This document shows positions 28,338-38,870 of a stretch of 64,000 bases of DNA, in pieces (position 1 is the first letter of the stretch; each line of letters starts with the position of its first letter). The position numbers and the translations under genes were made by a program. Under the pieces are notes generated by a model. It saw only the letters and a list, made by a program, of their open reading frames with translations. It did no database searches and was not told the DNA's origin. Source of the DNA: Medicago truncatula. Lineage: Eukaryota > Streptophyta > Magnoliopsida > Fabales > Fabaceae. The stretch lies in assembly GCF_003473485.1 (NCBI RefSeq), contig NC_053048.1:34158755-34222754 (forward strand), read 5' to 3'.

Positions 28338-28928
28338 TTAGGGTGGCAAATATGATAGAATGAATATATCATCCTTCTTCTTCCTCTTGTTTGGTAGGAA
28401 TTCCATGAATTTGGCATAAAGAATCAGATACTCCCATGCACTCACTGTTGATCTTTTGGAATTTACGCTCTCCCACCTTAGAGAAGGACGTGCATCCATT
28501 TGCACACGAGTTATTTCTTTAACCTCCATTGGTTCAGATTTCGGACCAATATCAACACTCCTCACTTTGGGATTTTCTTCTACCACAACCTTGTGACATT
28601 CTGTCTCCATCTTAACCAACTTCCTTTGAGACTCATGTGCCTTCTCAACAAAATCACAACACTAAACATCAAACTTCTCAAATGAAACTTGATTTGACAC
28701 CAAGAAATCATCTAAAATATTTTTAAGCTGAGTATTGTAATCGATGTTGATCACCTCCTTCTTCTCTTCACAATTACTACCTGGTTGATTCGCCTCATAA
28801 CGACAACATCTCTCATTTAATCTTGAGATTTTTCTGTCCAAATATCCTATCTTCAAAGATAGCATATATTTTTCATACTTCAACATACCAATCTCTTTTG
28901 TGTCACGGAGGTATAACCTGTCTATCAT
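28338..28928 (-). pseudogene. Degenerate retrotransposon ORF
   Basis: One frame runs from MIDRLYLRDTKEIGMLKYEK through DFLVSNQVSFEKFDV, then an in-frame TAG, then CCDFVEKAHESQRKLVKME and onward. It is charged and coil-prone, with no zinc knuckle or protease motif. It is probably a relict of the element's coding region. Confidence 0.5.
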
Positions 28929-29122
28929 AGCTGCAAAACTTGGATAAACTTTTTAGTAGCACAGTACAATGAGAAGAAAAAGAAGAGCATAAATCTTTTT
29001 TTTTTTTTTTTAAAAAAAAAATAATATATATACACAAAAATATAAATGACAGAAATCCTAAATAAAAACAAAATTTCCAAATTGAAATGACTCAACAGTC
29101 CCCGACAGCGGCGCCAAAAACT

Positions 29123-30263
29123 CGATAGATATTTTAGCAAGTGTACTAAATACTATCGAAGTAGTAAAAATATTGTTCCCACGAGGACTGTGTTAATCTC
29201 AATTTAGCAATAACGTTGATATCTAGGATGTGTAAATTTCTTTTAGTGCCCGAGGCAGTAGTTTTGATTGCATAAATTTAAATAAACAGAAAATAAGATA
29301 GTTTTGGAAAAGACAAGGAGAGAGATGAGATCAGGTCTTTCGAATCATCGATGTTCCCCTAATTGGTATACTGAACCTATTCGTATTAATGATTTTTTAG
29401 TTCCACGATAGTTAACAAAATAGCCCTAATCAATCCCTTGAGTTAGGACCCTCTTCTCAAACTACAGCACCTAATTCCTTAGGTGGTCTAATAATTCTCG
29501 AAGGTTTAAAGCACGTTAACCTAATATCACTAACAAACGATTATCCATTCCTAGACTAACCATGTTTATTAGAACAATTCAATTAGGTCTAAGTCGAAAG
29601 CTAGGGTCAGTAGTCATTCGTTCTCACTAAATCATGTTTATATTTGATCAGGATATAAAAAGCATTAAGAACAATTGAATTGAATAAAAACTAGATTGTC
29701 ATTAATAATAAATAGAGTTTCATAGCAACATGAATCAATTAGGGTTACAAGGAATCATCTCAGACCTAATCTCTAAGAGATTTAGCTACTCATAATTGAG
29801 TTTACAAATAGCATAATCAATGGAAAAATTAAAACATACATAAACTGGATTAGAGATGATGAAATCGCCCCTTTTGCAGTCTTCTGGGTGTTAAAATCGC
29901 ACTTTAGCTCTCCAAAATCGTAACCCTTGTTTTCAGAATAGTCTTCAGCTTAAATAGGCAACATTTTCTGCGTCCAAAATCGCGCCACGCCACCAGAAAT
30001 CGTACCACGATTTCCGTGGCAGAACCAAACCTTCATTCTGGTCACAAAATCGCGCCACGGTTGCCAATTTCCAGCACTTCCAGAATTTCTGCTTTTTACA
30101 CCCCCAGGCTGTCTAAAATTGCTACAGAATCAATACAAACATCAAAACAACTGTTTCTTCAAAATCTTGTATTTTTCATGCTTTCCTTGTTGTTTAAGCT
30201 TGCTTGTGAACTCAAAATTATCATAAAAAGACTCTAAAAATAGCAAATGACTGACTGTCATCA
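29123..30263 (-). repeat. Right LTR (5' LTR of the minus-strand element), 1141 bp
   Basis: Highly similar to the left LTR. It is 64 bp shorter, mainly because units of the aaaatcgcgccacg array are missing at about 29975-30060. Its first base is C instead of T (cgatagat). Confidence 0.92.
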
Positions 30264-30395
30264 CTTATCTCCAAAAGAAGTTCCGAAAGAAGAAGGCGTT
30301 TATCTGCTGCTTCTGCTTTGAGGCATCCTTATTTTCTTCTTGGTGGTGATCAGGCAGCTGCAGTTCTTTCTAAGTTCAGCTTTAGCACAAAGTGA

Positions 30396-30698
30396 GCTGC
30401 TTATAAATTTTTGGTTTGTTTGGATGAGTTTATCTACAACTGTTTCTAGCTTATTTTCACCAGCTCTCTTGGATAGCATATTAAAACAACTTATAGATGT
30501 ATATAAATAGTTTGACTTAATTTTATCTTTCGTTATACAAATAGCTTATACATAAAAGCTTATATTATAAACAGTTAATTATAAGTTGTTTATCCAAATG
30601 TAAGTATATTTATCTCATTTTATGATTCTTTCATTTTTTTTTTTCATACTTATACATGCATGACGGTTTTATATCACCATAGCTTTACAATTGGTAAC
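30396..30698. other. STN8 3'-flank homology with MITE
   Basis: Matches the STN8 3' flank at about 19308-19680, with a deletion in the MITE. It ends at aattggtaac, where LINE-derived sequence begins. Confidence 0.6.
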
Positions 30699-32900
30699 CT
30701 GGATAAAATCAGAGCTTCTTTCTTCATCACTCATTTTCCAGATAACCTGTATCAATCAGACCCTTGGAAGCTCTTTGCAAGGAATGGTGGGAAGCCCATT
30801 TTAAGGAGATGAAGGTTTGGTCTCCAAACCTAGTGGCAAAAGGTAGGATTGTATGGATCAAGATCTTAGGGATACCTCTCCATGTGTGGGAGGAGAAGAC
30901 ATTCAAGCAGTTGGGAAATCAATACGAGGAGTTCCTGGACTTTGATGAAGTAACTATCTCTAGGAAGAGGATGGATGTTGCAAGGATAAAAAAAATTTAC
31001 AGAGAGGTTGGGGTGGATAAATGAACAAATCTCTATTAAGGTGGTAGGGGTTGTTTTTAATTTGTGTGTGATGGAGGATTTGGGGGTGGAGCAGGCTAGA
31101 GGGAAGGAGGAAGAAAAGGAGTGGGAGGACCGATCGTCGGTTCCGGTAATGAGGAGGTGGTCGGAACTGAGTTGGAGGTACAATCTGATGAGGATGACAT
31201 GAGCAAACCTATACAAGTAGGGGTGGAGGATAACAGTCATAGGGGAAAGTTAACCACCTATGAGAGGAAGGGGATGATATTCACCTTTCGGGATCTCAGT
31301 ATTCTGATCCTGCAATAGGAGAAGGATTTTTGAATCAGCCAATTACCTTGGAAAACGTGGAGGGAGGGGGAGAAGTTTTAGCCATGTGGGAACCTCTTTT
31401 GGAACATGTTAACAAAAGGTTGAAGTCTTGGGGAAACAAGTTTTTGAGTTTTGGAGGTCGAATTGTCCTTTTGAATTCGGTGTTGAATGCAATACCAATT
31501 TTCTACCTCTCCTTTTTGAGAATGTCGGTGAAGGTGTGGAGAAGCTTGATTAGAAATCAAAGAGAGTTCCTTTGGGGAGGGGTGGAGGGAGGACGGAAAA
31601 TCAATTGGGTAACGTGGCGAAAAGTTTGTCAACCAAAAGCGAAAGGAGGTCTAGGTATTAGGGATATAAGACTTGTCAATTTAAGTCTTTTGGCTAAATG
31701 GCGATGGAGGATTCTACAAGGGGGTGGCGGCCTTTGGAAGGATGTTTTGAGAGAGAAATACGGGGCAAGTATAGGTGACCTATTGACCAGAAGTAATGCT
31801 TGGCCTACTTACGCTTACGCCTCAATTTGGTGCAAAGATATAGTAACTATAGATGGAAAAGGAGGGGAGAATTGGTTTAATGAGGAAGTCTTTAGGCGAG
31901 TACGTGATGGCTTAACTACTTACTTTTGGAAGACGAGATGGGTGGGAGGAGTGACTTTGAGCATTAAGTACCCAAGACTATTCGCTATTTCAAACCAAAA
32001 AGACGCATCAGTGGCGGATACGAGGAGTGATGGCAGACACAACCGGGATTGGAACTTCATTTGGAGGCGCCCACTTTTTGTTTGGGAGGAAGGACTTTTA
32101 AATGAATTGTAGCAAGACTTTCAAGGGTTCACATTGACCCAAGGAGAGGATGAGTGGAAGTGGAATTTGGATGAGGGAGGGGTTTTCACAGTTAGTTCAA
32201 TTTACAAGAAACTAGAGGGGGGCGTGAATCTTGCAAACAGGATGTGAGAGGAGCAAAAGCAGGTTCAAAGTCAAATATGGAAGAGTACCACACCTTCAAA
32301 AGCGGCGAATCTCTCGTGGAAGGTGTTGATTAACCGAATCTTGGCTAGAGTTAATTTGCTGAGAAGGAAAGTTATCCCGTTGACTGCCAACTTGAGGTGC
32401 TTTTTATGTAATGAGCAGAATGAGTCTACAAACCACTTATTTTTGCATTGCAATGAGACTTGGAAAATTTGGCAATATGTTCAAGAATGGTTAGAGGTGT
32501 CTGTTATTACTCCCTCAAATCTGTTTACCCATTGGGAGTGCTGGAATGGTGTGGGGTTGAATAGAAAAGAAGTGAAAAGAGGATTGAGAATTATATGGCA
32601 GACAACTATTTGGGGAATCTAGATTGCTAGGAATAACGTCATTTTCAACAATTGTGTTTTTAAAGTGGATGAAACAGTGGAGGATATTAAGCTGTTGTCA
32701 TGGAGATGGAGCCTTGCTAGATTGAAAATTCCATCGTGTATGTATTATGAGTGGAGATGGCATCCGAAAAATCTGCCTTGGGAGGAAGTGATTGTCAGGT
32801 TGCGGCGCTGGTGTAGGTGCGACGGTGGTGTTTTTCGACTGGTGGAAGGGGGATGCTATTTCCCTGTTGGCAGTATTCTCAGTAGGAGCTTTTGGTGACA
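30699..32900 (+). mobile_element. Internally deleted LINE, copy C
   Basis: The 5' part encodes an RNA-binding-like start (DKIRASFFITHFPDNLYQ) and a DUF4283-like block (EWWEAHFKEMKVWSPN, VWIKILGIPLHVWEEKTF). The frame at 31330-32112 begins at the far C-terminal side of reverse transcriptase (LEHVNKRLKSWGNKFLSFGG, LNSVLNAIPIFYLSFL). It leads to a zf-RVT zinc-binding segment (CFLCNEQNESTNHLFLHC at about 32398-32451). The endonuclease and RT catalytic core are missing, and several stops occur (for example 32110 and 32246). It is dead and matches the plant L1-type LINE layout. Confidence 0.88.
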
Positions 32901-33134
32901 ACAATGCAGGAGATTTAGGGTTGAGTCAAATGTAAAACAACTTATTTATAGGCTAGATTTTCTTGAGGGATTGGCTTTGTGTCCGGTCACTACGATGAGA
33001 TCTCGCGGTCTAGATTTAAAGTTGGTAATGTTTGGATTTTTAGAAAATAAAAATTTGACAGTTTTAAGAACGTTTGATATTGGTTGGACGTTCAAAGATC
33101 GCATGACTGCACATTGTTCAAAGATCGCATGATC
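32901..33134. other. LINE tail or junction sequence
   Basis: About 230 bp shared with 42130-42378 (aaaacaacttatttataggc, ggtcactacgatgagatctc) between the LINE and the STN8 exon-3 fragment. Origin not identified; no coding. Confidence 0.4.
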
Positions 33135-34146
33135 GCAAATAATGCGCCAGATAATTACATCTCTTAAGAAAATTCATGACACTGGCACTGTTCACAGGGA
33201 TATAAAGCCTTCAAACTTGGTTGTTACAAAACTAGGTCGGATTAAATTCGTTGATTTTGGTGCAGCAACAGATCTTAGGATTTTGTTCCCCCTGAACTGT
33301 ATCTTCTACCACAAGAAACACCAAGTCTTCCTCCATAGCCAATTGCAGCTTTACTTTCACCATATTGTGGCAGGTCTGACTTCTTTTATCCTATTTAAAT
33401 ATGTAGTCAAATTAACATAACATTGGCTTCTAACAATTTTTTATATTAGTAAAAGAAGTATATAGGCCAACATATTGATAAAATCACACGCAACTTTGAA
33501 GTATACATACATTAATAAGTACTATTTTGGCTAATATGTTCCTTAATTTGAAATATGTTTAGATGGATTTATATTCTTCTATTACCTATTGTGTTTGCAT
33601 CAGCTAGAATTTCCAGATTGTGGTATCTTTTACTAATTAAGGCCCTATTTTGATAAACAGCTTAATTTGCAGCTTATAACCAAAACACTTATCATATAAG
33701 CACTTGTGAATAAGTTATTTCTATTACACAAGTTAAGTTTCAATATCAAAATAAGTTTATGTTTCTTCACTCTGAAAAATGCTTAAGAGCTTTTAGATGT
33801 TAATAGATAAATTAAAGGTCTGTTTTGATTCAATTATTTGAGCTAAGCTATTGGCATAATTACTTGTGAGACTGTTTGAGAGAATTTATGGAAACCACTT
33901 ATAACATGTCCATAAGCTCTTAAGGATAGCTTATGAAAATAGTTTGTAGCGTATACGAAAATAGTTGTACGATATTTTTTCATTTTTTTATGCAACGTGC
34001 ATTTATGCTCTTCTTTGTCTGTTTGGAATATGCAACTTAAGTACTAAGCTCTGTGATTACTGTTGCAGTTAAACAGTCTTTGGAATTGTGCTCCTTCAAA
34101 TGGCAATACCAACCTTAAGAGTTAAGATCTCCGGTTGCTTTGAATG
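33135..34146 (+). pseudogene. STN8 pseudogene copy C2 (exon 3 plus start of exon 4)
   Basis: Exon-3 homology is 33135-33373 with the same 51-to-8-nt replacement as copy B (here ttgttccc after cttaggatt). Exon-4 homology begins at 34069 with the acceptor retained and breaks off at 34146 (ggttgctttgaa), where a foldback repeat begins. It also shares loss of the LFDMYSA segment with copy B. Confidence 0.88.
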
Positions 34147-34424
34147 ATTAGTCACTTAGTCCCTGAATAGGAAATGAGTCATCACTTTAGTCCCTGAATG
34201 CAGATAAATTGCAAAATAGTCCCTGAATGTAGACTATGTTAGTCAATTTAGTCCCTGAATGCAGACTCTGTTAGTCAATTTAGTCCCTGAATGTAGACTC
34301 CGTTAGTCACTTTAGTCCATGAAATTGACTAACAGAGTCTACATTCAGGGACTGTTTTGCAATTTCTCTACGTTCAGGGACTAAAGTGACTACTCCTTTT
34401 CCATTCAGGGATTAAAGTGACTAA
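34146..34424. repeat. Palindromic repeat with 'tagtccctgaatg' units
   Basis: The left half has five related units ending in agtccctgaat, and the right half has inverted units (attcagggact). Outer ends are ttagtcactt and aagtgactaa. It is a MITE-like foldback whose left edge coincides with the break in STN8 exon 4. No clear target duplication was seen. Confidence 0.7.
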
Positions 34425-34951
34425 TTCCCCAAAAAAAATATAGCATTAAAGCAAATGACATATAATAACTAGAATTTAAGATAAAAAAAAAAAAAAACAA
34501 ATGACATTCAAAAACTAATAAAACAATTTATCATAATGTTGGGCCTTTCGGGTGAGACTGCAATGAGTTTGATCATCATATCAGGACATGAGTTATATGG
34601 GTCATCCTCGCACAACACCTTTAGACAATAGTTATATGTGTCATCTTAGTTATATGAATGATTATCTATCTAATGTTCTTTTGACACTAATTGAAAAAAA
34701 ATCTACACTTATTCCAACATATAGACTTGCGCATAACTTGATATTATCATAGTTGGAACTTGGAACCAAGGTTGTCAAAATCTAGATTTTGCTTAAAAAA
34801 TCGACAATCGTAAAATTGCAGCCAAATTAAAATTGAAGGATTTTACTCAACTACTTTTATAGAATCGATATAAGAAATTGTAAAATCGCAATAAAATTCG
34901 ATTGATTTTACCAAAAAAAATAATACTAAATATATGTTATAAATGGTAATA
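34425..34951. other. AT-rich spacer
   Basis: No gene or RNA is supported. Several poly-A and poly-T runs. Confidence 0.4.
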
Positions 34952-35160
34952 TCTATACTATATATAAAGAAAATAACGTCTTTCAACTCTTTTGGACTGA
35001 CCCTCCAAAAAAAAAATTGTTTTGACTGACTTTTTCTCTTTCCAAAAAATACCCTCAATTTTCAATGCAAACACATATAACAAATAGATAAGAATAAATT
35101 TTCCTTCAAAAAAAGATAAGAATAAATTTAAATATTTAAAAAAAATATAACAAACACAAT

Positions 35161-35214
<54 letters not shown>

Positions 35215-35481
35215 CCCTTAATCAACATTTTCTATAATAAAGATTGTTGTTGGTGTCGTTAAAAAAAAATTAGATTATAATTTTTTTTGTTATATTGTTA
35301 GTGTCATTGAAATAGATAATATGGTTAGTTTGGTTTGTTATAACTTGAAAGAAACAAACATTTATATTTTTAGTTTTAAACAAAATCAAATGTTCATATA
35401 AAAACATCGTTTATAATTTTCAAACGTTTGCACAATAAGAATAGTGGAAAGACGGAACATGAGTGTCTGTCTTTTCGCTAG
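34952..35481 (+). mobile_element. Non-autonomous Helitron
   Basis: Starts TCTATACTATATATAAAG directly after an A and ends TTTTCGCTAG directly before a T. These are the expected 5'-TC and CTRR-3' ends with an A^T insertion site. A short hairpin (aaagac at 35448-35453 pairing with gtcttt at 35469-35474) lies just before the 3' end. It has no coding capacity. It contains an AT dinucleotide tract. Confidence 0.72.
35164..35212. repeat. (AT)n microsatellite
   Basis: About 23-24 uninterrupted AT units within the Helitron, so likely length-polymorphic. Confidence 0.95.
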
Positions 35482-35685
35482 TAGTCATAAATGACTTAGT
35501 TTATAAGAAATCGTAAAATCGCAATCAAAATTGATGAATTTTGCCTATTTTTAAATTCTACTATAGATTTGAATCGTTGGATGTGAAGAAAATCGCAAAA
35601 TCCTTTATTTTAGAATTTAATTCGATATTTTAACATCAGAATTATAAAAAAGCTAAATTCATTAATTTTCAAGCAGTCATTAATG

Positions 35686-35739
35686 TTTAACACAGCAACA
35701 CTAGTCTATCACCATCAAAACCTAATAAATTCATTTGCA
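35686..35739. repeat. 54-bp direct repeat, copy 1
   Basis: tttaacacagcaacactagt... ending tcatttgca recurs at 36543-36596 with one mismatch. Confidence 0.9.
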
Positions 35740-35756
35740 TGATACACTACATTGAA

Positions 35757-35898
35757 TCTTTTTTTTTTTTGGTCAAGTAGCCTAGTGGCTAGAGCTCACA
35801 CAATTTAATTGTGGAGAAGTGGAGTGTCCGGGGTTCGAACCCCGGCTCCTGCATATAATATGCAATATCCCTACCAACTGAGCTAAGCTCACGGGAAT
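35757..35898 (-). mobile_element. tRNA-derived SINE
   Basis: On the minus strand it carries an A box (ttagctcagttggtaggg) and a B box (ggggttcgaacccc) spaced as in a tRNA gene. A unique body follows, ending ctaggctacttgacc and then an A-tail (T run at 35758-35770 on the plus strand). The flanks are tacattgaa at 35748-35756 and 35899-35907. It does not fold into a complete tRNA. Confidence 0.88.
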
Positions 35899-36542
35899 TA
35901 CATTGAACCTTTTTTAATAGCAGCTATTTAAACATTGAAATACTACTTGAATATTAAGGCTTGCGTTGTGTTTGATATGTGCAAACAAGTTGTTTTGTGT
36001 TTAATTCTATTCTTTATTATATATCAGATATGCGTGGAATGGCTTCTGTCGTGTTGCCGTGTAATTTATGTTGTATAATTCTGCTGAAAACTCATAAAAT
36101 ACAGCCTATGGTATACTAATGTTATGATGTTGAACTATAACTTGCTACCTTACTTATGGAACCATGTATACAAATTACTTGGTATGAAAAATGCTATTCT
36201 GTTTCGTAACTTTCATGGTTAATTTGCATGATACAACAGTATTCAATGGATTAGCTGTTGTTTATACTTCAATGTAACTGCGTTTTCATCATTTCAACGG
36301 CGTTGTTTAAGCAAATCTACAAATCATCTTTATGTTTCAAGGCGCAATAAACACTGCAGATTTTCGTATGCTAATTTTCATAAAACTTACGGACAGGGTA
36401 AATGCTTAGTTAATAGAACAAATTAACATACATACGGATTTATAGAGTTTTCGAAACATATAGCAACTAATATTTTAACTAATTTCACGTATTTTCTTGA
36501 ACTAAATAAGTCTCGTGCGGCAGGTAGAAGATCTAGTTAATA

Positions 36543-36596
36543 TTTAACACAGCAACACCAGTCTATCACCATCAAAACCTAATAAATTCATTTGCA
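36543..36596. repeat. 54-bp direct repeat, copy 2
   Basis: Partner of 35686-35739. It is followed by a run of about 23 A and then the stop region of the small heat-shock protein gene. Confidence 0.9.
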
Positions 36597-36629
36597 CTAA
36601 AAAAAAAAAAAAAAAAAAAAACCTTTCTT

Positions 36630-37731
36630 CTATTCAACCTTGACAATAATCACATTATTGTCGTTCCTTTCCTCCGTAGTTTCCCCATCCTTTATTTTAG
36701 GCAAAACAACCTTGAGCACACTACATTTCATCCTAGCTCTAATCTGATCGATCTTGTAATGTCTCCCAGTTAAATCATGCGTGCAAGAGGATTCACGACC
36801 ACCTCTCTCGCCTTTAATGCTAAGAGTATTCTGATACACGTTGATATTCACATCTTCCTTAAAGCGTCCAGGCATATACATACGGATAAGCATATAATCC
36901 TCTGTCTCTCTCCAATGGTAGCGGCTTTGAATGATTCGAATCACCTTTTTGTTGAAGACGACTTGATTCATGAACAGATCAAACACAGCTAAAAACAATT
37001 AAAAGATAAAGTTAAATATAAAAGATGAAATAATATATCACGAAAAAAAATGAAGATTAGAATGGGCGATAACATCTACCTGAGACAAGACCATTGCGGT
37101 TAGTGTCAGCGTTCTGAGGCATGCCACTAGTATTAAAAGGGGCGAAGGGGCTAATGAGATGGGGATTGGCTTTAAAATAGCGGTAAGAGGGGCGAAGGAC
37201 AGACAAGACGATGGGGTAAAGGTAAGACTTTGAGATGAGACCGGGGGAGGAGACTGTGAGAGAAGAGGGGGCGATGGGGCGAAGGAAAGACTTTGAGATG
37301 AGATTGGCGGAGAAGACAGTAAGAGAGGAAAGGGCGATGGAGCGAAGGAGAGAAAAGACGATGGGGAGAAGGAGAGACTTTGAGATGTGACCGGCAGACG
37401 GGACGGTAAGAGAGGAGAGTGAGTGGGGATACATATTTATATGAGGGAACGAGCTATCGGAGAGACGATCGGCGACTGTCTTGGGGTTAGAAGAGCGGTA
37501 AGCACTAGAAGAAGAAGAGGCGACTACAGGGCGAAGGAGAGGGGGCATGGCGTTGGTGTTAAAAGAGCTGTAAGCGGAAGAGGCAACGGGGCGAAGGTGA
37601 TGGGGATTGGATTTAAAATAGCGGTAAGCGTAAAAGGCGAAGGGGCGAAGGAGAGAACAAACGATGGGGCGATGGAGAGACTTTGAGAGGAGACCGGTGG
37701 AGGAGAGGACAGTAAGAGAGGAAGCAGCCAT
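36630..37731 (-). CDS. Small heat-shock protein (Hsp20) with expanded N-terminal presequence, 336 aa
   Basis: Exons are 37080-37731 and 36630-36988, totalling 1011 nt. The alpha-crystallin domain spans about residues 241-315 (YHWRETEDYMLIRMYMPGRF, TLSIKGE, VLKVVLPK) and the end is VIIVKVE. The N-terminal 217 residues are Ser/Leu/Arg-rich with few acidic residues, as in mitochondrial targeting. A unit SSLTV-(x5-6)-ISKS-(x2)-PI occurs four times, at residues 4, 106, 135 and 156. The first and last copies also share RYFK-NPH and FNT-MP. Organellar sHSPs are usually about 210 aa, so the protein is expanded. By family it is an ATP-independent chaperone, probably mitochondrial. The gene may be young or degenerating. 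Confidence 0.82.
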
Positions 37732-37984
37732 TGCTTGTTTGTGAGAGAAAAAGATTGTTCGTTTGTTTTTGGAGTAGAAAAATTGGAAGGGAGAGTGAGT
37801 GTCCGGGGATATATTTACTACTTTCTTGCTAAAAAAGAAACAAAAGATCTTATTTAAAAATAAATAAAAGATAGAGGATAACTCAAATATATTTACATTG
37901 TCAAAAAAAAAAAAACTCAAATATATATATATTTTTTATCCGGAAAGAGCTAACTAAAAAATATATCCATATTTTTATACTACT

Positions 37985-38279
37985 TATATATTAGTAGAAA
38001 GATTTCAGCTCTTTTTATTTCGATAACGTTTGAAAATTATCAACTGTGTTTTATTTCTAAAATTTTGATTTTTATTAAAACTAAAAATAAGAAATTTTTT
38101 TTTTTTTTTTGAAAGAAAAAATATAAATGTTTGTTGTTTTTAAGTTATAACAAAACAAACTAAACATATGATTATCTATTTCAATGACACCAACAACAAT
38201 CTTTATAGAATAAGTTGTTTAAGGGTATAATTGAGATAAGGAAAAAGTAAGTATAAGTATACTTATATAGTTTGTTACA
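37985..38279 (-). mobile_element. Decayed relative of the 34952 Helitron
   Basis: Reverse-complement similarity to 34952-35481 (caatgacaccaacaacaatc, aacgtttgaaaattat). The terminal motifs are mutated (ttagtagaaagatt in place of actagcgaaaagac). Confidence 0.5.
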
Positions 38280-38288
38280 TTTTTTAAA

Positions 38289-38601
38289 GGCTTAATTGCA
38301 CTTTTGGACCCCTATCTTTTCAAAAGTTGCGGTTATGGACCCCTAACTAATTTAAATACAAAACAGCCCCCTATGTTTTGATTTTTTGACAGTTTTGGAC
38401 CCCCAGTTCATTGTTGATTCGGTCAACGCTGACGTGGCCCCCTAAGTGAGGTGCCACGTGTCTTTTTTTTATATTTTTTTTGCCTTGGGGGTCCAAAACT
38501 GCTAAAGAATCAAAACATAGGGGCTGTTTTGTATTTAAATTAGTTAAGGGTCCATAACCGCAACTTTCGAAAAGATAGGGGTCCAAAAGTGCAATTAAGC
38601 C
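38289..38601. mobile_element. Mutator-like MITE with 9-bp target duplication
   Basis: A 313-bp element with inverted repeats of about 100 bp (ggcttaattgcacttttgga and its complement at the right end). The flanks are ttttttaaa at 38280-38288 and 38602-38610. No coding. Confidence 0.9.
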
Positions 38602-38637
38602 TTTTTTAAATGATAAAGGAAAAAAATCATATATATA

Positions 38638-38870
38638 CTAGCGAAAAGACGGGCACTCACGTGTCCGTCTTTCTTCTATTTTTATTGCGCTAAAGTTTGA
38701 AAATTATTAACGGTGTTTTTTGTATTAAATTTTGATTTGGACTAAAACTAAAAAAATAAATGTTTGTTCCTTTCAAATTATAACAAACTAAACTAATCAT
38801 GATTATTTATTTCAATGACACCAACAATATAACAAACAAAAATATAATCTTTTTTTTTTAATGAAACACC
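38638..38870 (-). mobile_element. Helitron 3'-end fragment
   Basis: On the minus strand the 3' end reads TTTTCGCTAG before a T. A strong hairpin (aaagacggacac pairing with gtgcccgtcttt, one mismatch) sits next to it. The body matches 34952-35481. The 5' end is not found. Confidence 0.65.

Larger units (their letters stand above)
25823..30263 (-). mobile_element. Non-autonomous LTR retrotransposon (4.4 kb)
   Basis: Two LTRs (25823-27027 and 29123-30263) surround a 2.1-kb interior, with a 5-bp target duplication cttat at 25818-25822 and 30264-30268. Orientation is minus: next to the right LTR is a primer site TGGCGCCGCTGTCGGGGA (29099-29116), which resembles the complement of the plant tRNA-Asp 3' end. 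Next to the left LTR is a purine-rich CAAGTTTGGGGTTG. The interior has no reverse transcriptase or integrase. It keeps a degenerate frame at 28338-28928 with an in-frame TAG at about 28662. It also keeps a short sequence like the end of a Ty3/gypsy polyprotein (GGTGGGAGGCAATCC region near 28288). Confidence 0.93.
25286..30395 (+). pseudogene. STN8 pseudogene copy C (exon 4) split by an LTR retrotransposon
   Basis: STN8 intron-3 homology starts near 25286 and exon 4 at 25599, with its acceptor kept. Exon 4 runs to 25822, is interrupted by the element at 25823-30263, and resumes at 30269 (after the duplicated cttat) to the TGA at 30393-30395. Without the insertion the exon reads through with only a few changes from STN8 (for example DSESGRGWDLASKL), so it was intact when hit. 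No exons 1-3 lie immediately upstream, so it was already a fragment. Confidence 0.92.

Noticed and set aside
30866..31240. 124-codon frame on the minus strand
   Set aside because: Antisense of the LINE fragment, which is coherent on the plus strand.
35807..35860. Possible tRNA gene (ggttcgaacc box)
   Set aside because: The surrounding sequence is a SINE with tail and target duplication; a full cloverleaf is not formed.
37423..37686. 87-codon Arg/Gly-rich plus-strand frame
   Set aside because: Antisense of the repeated presequence of the heat-shock gene; its regular look comes from the repeats.
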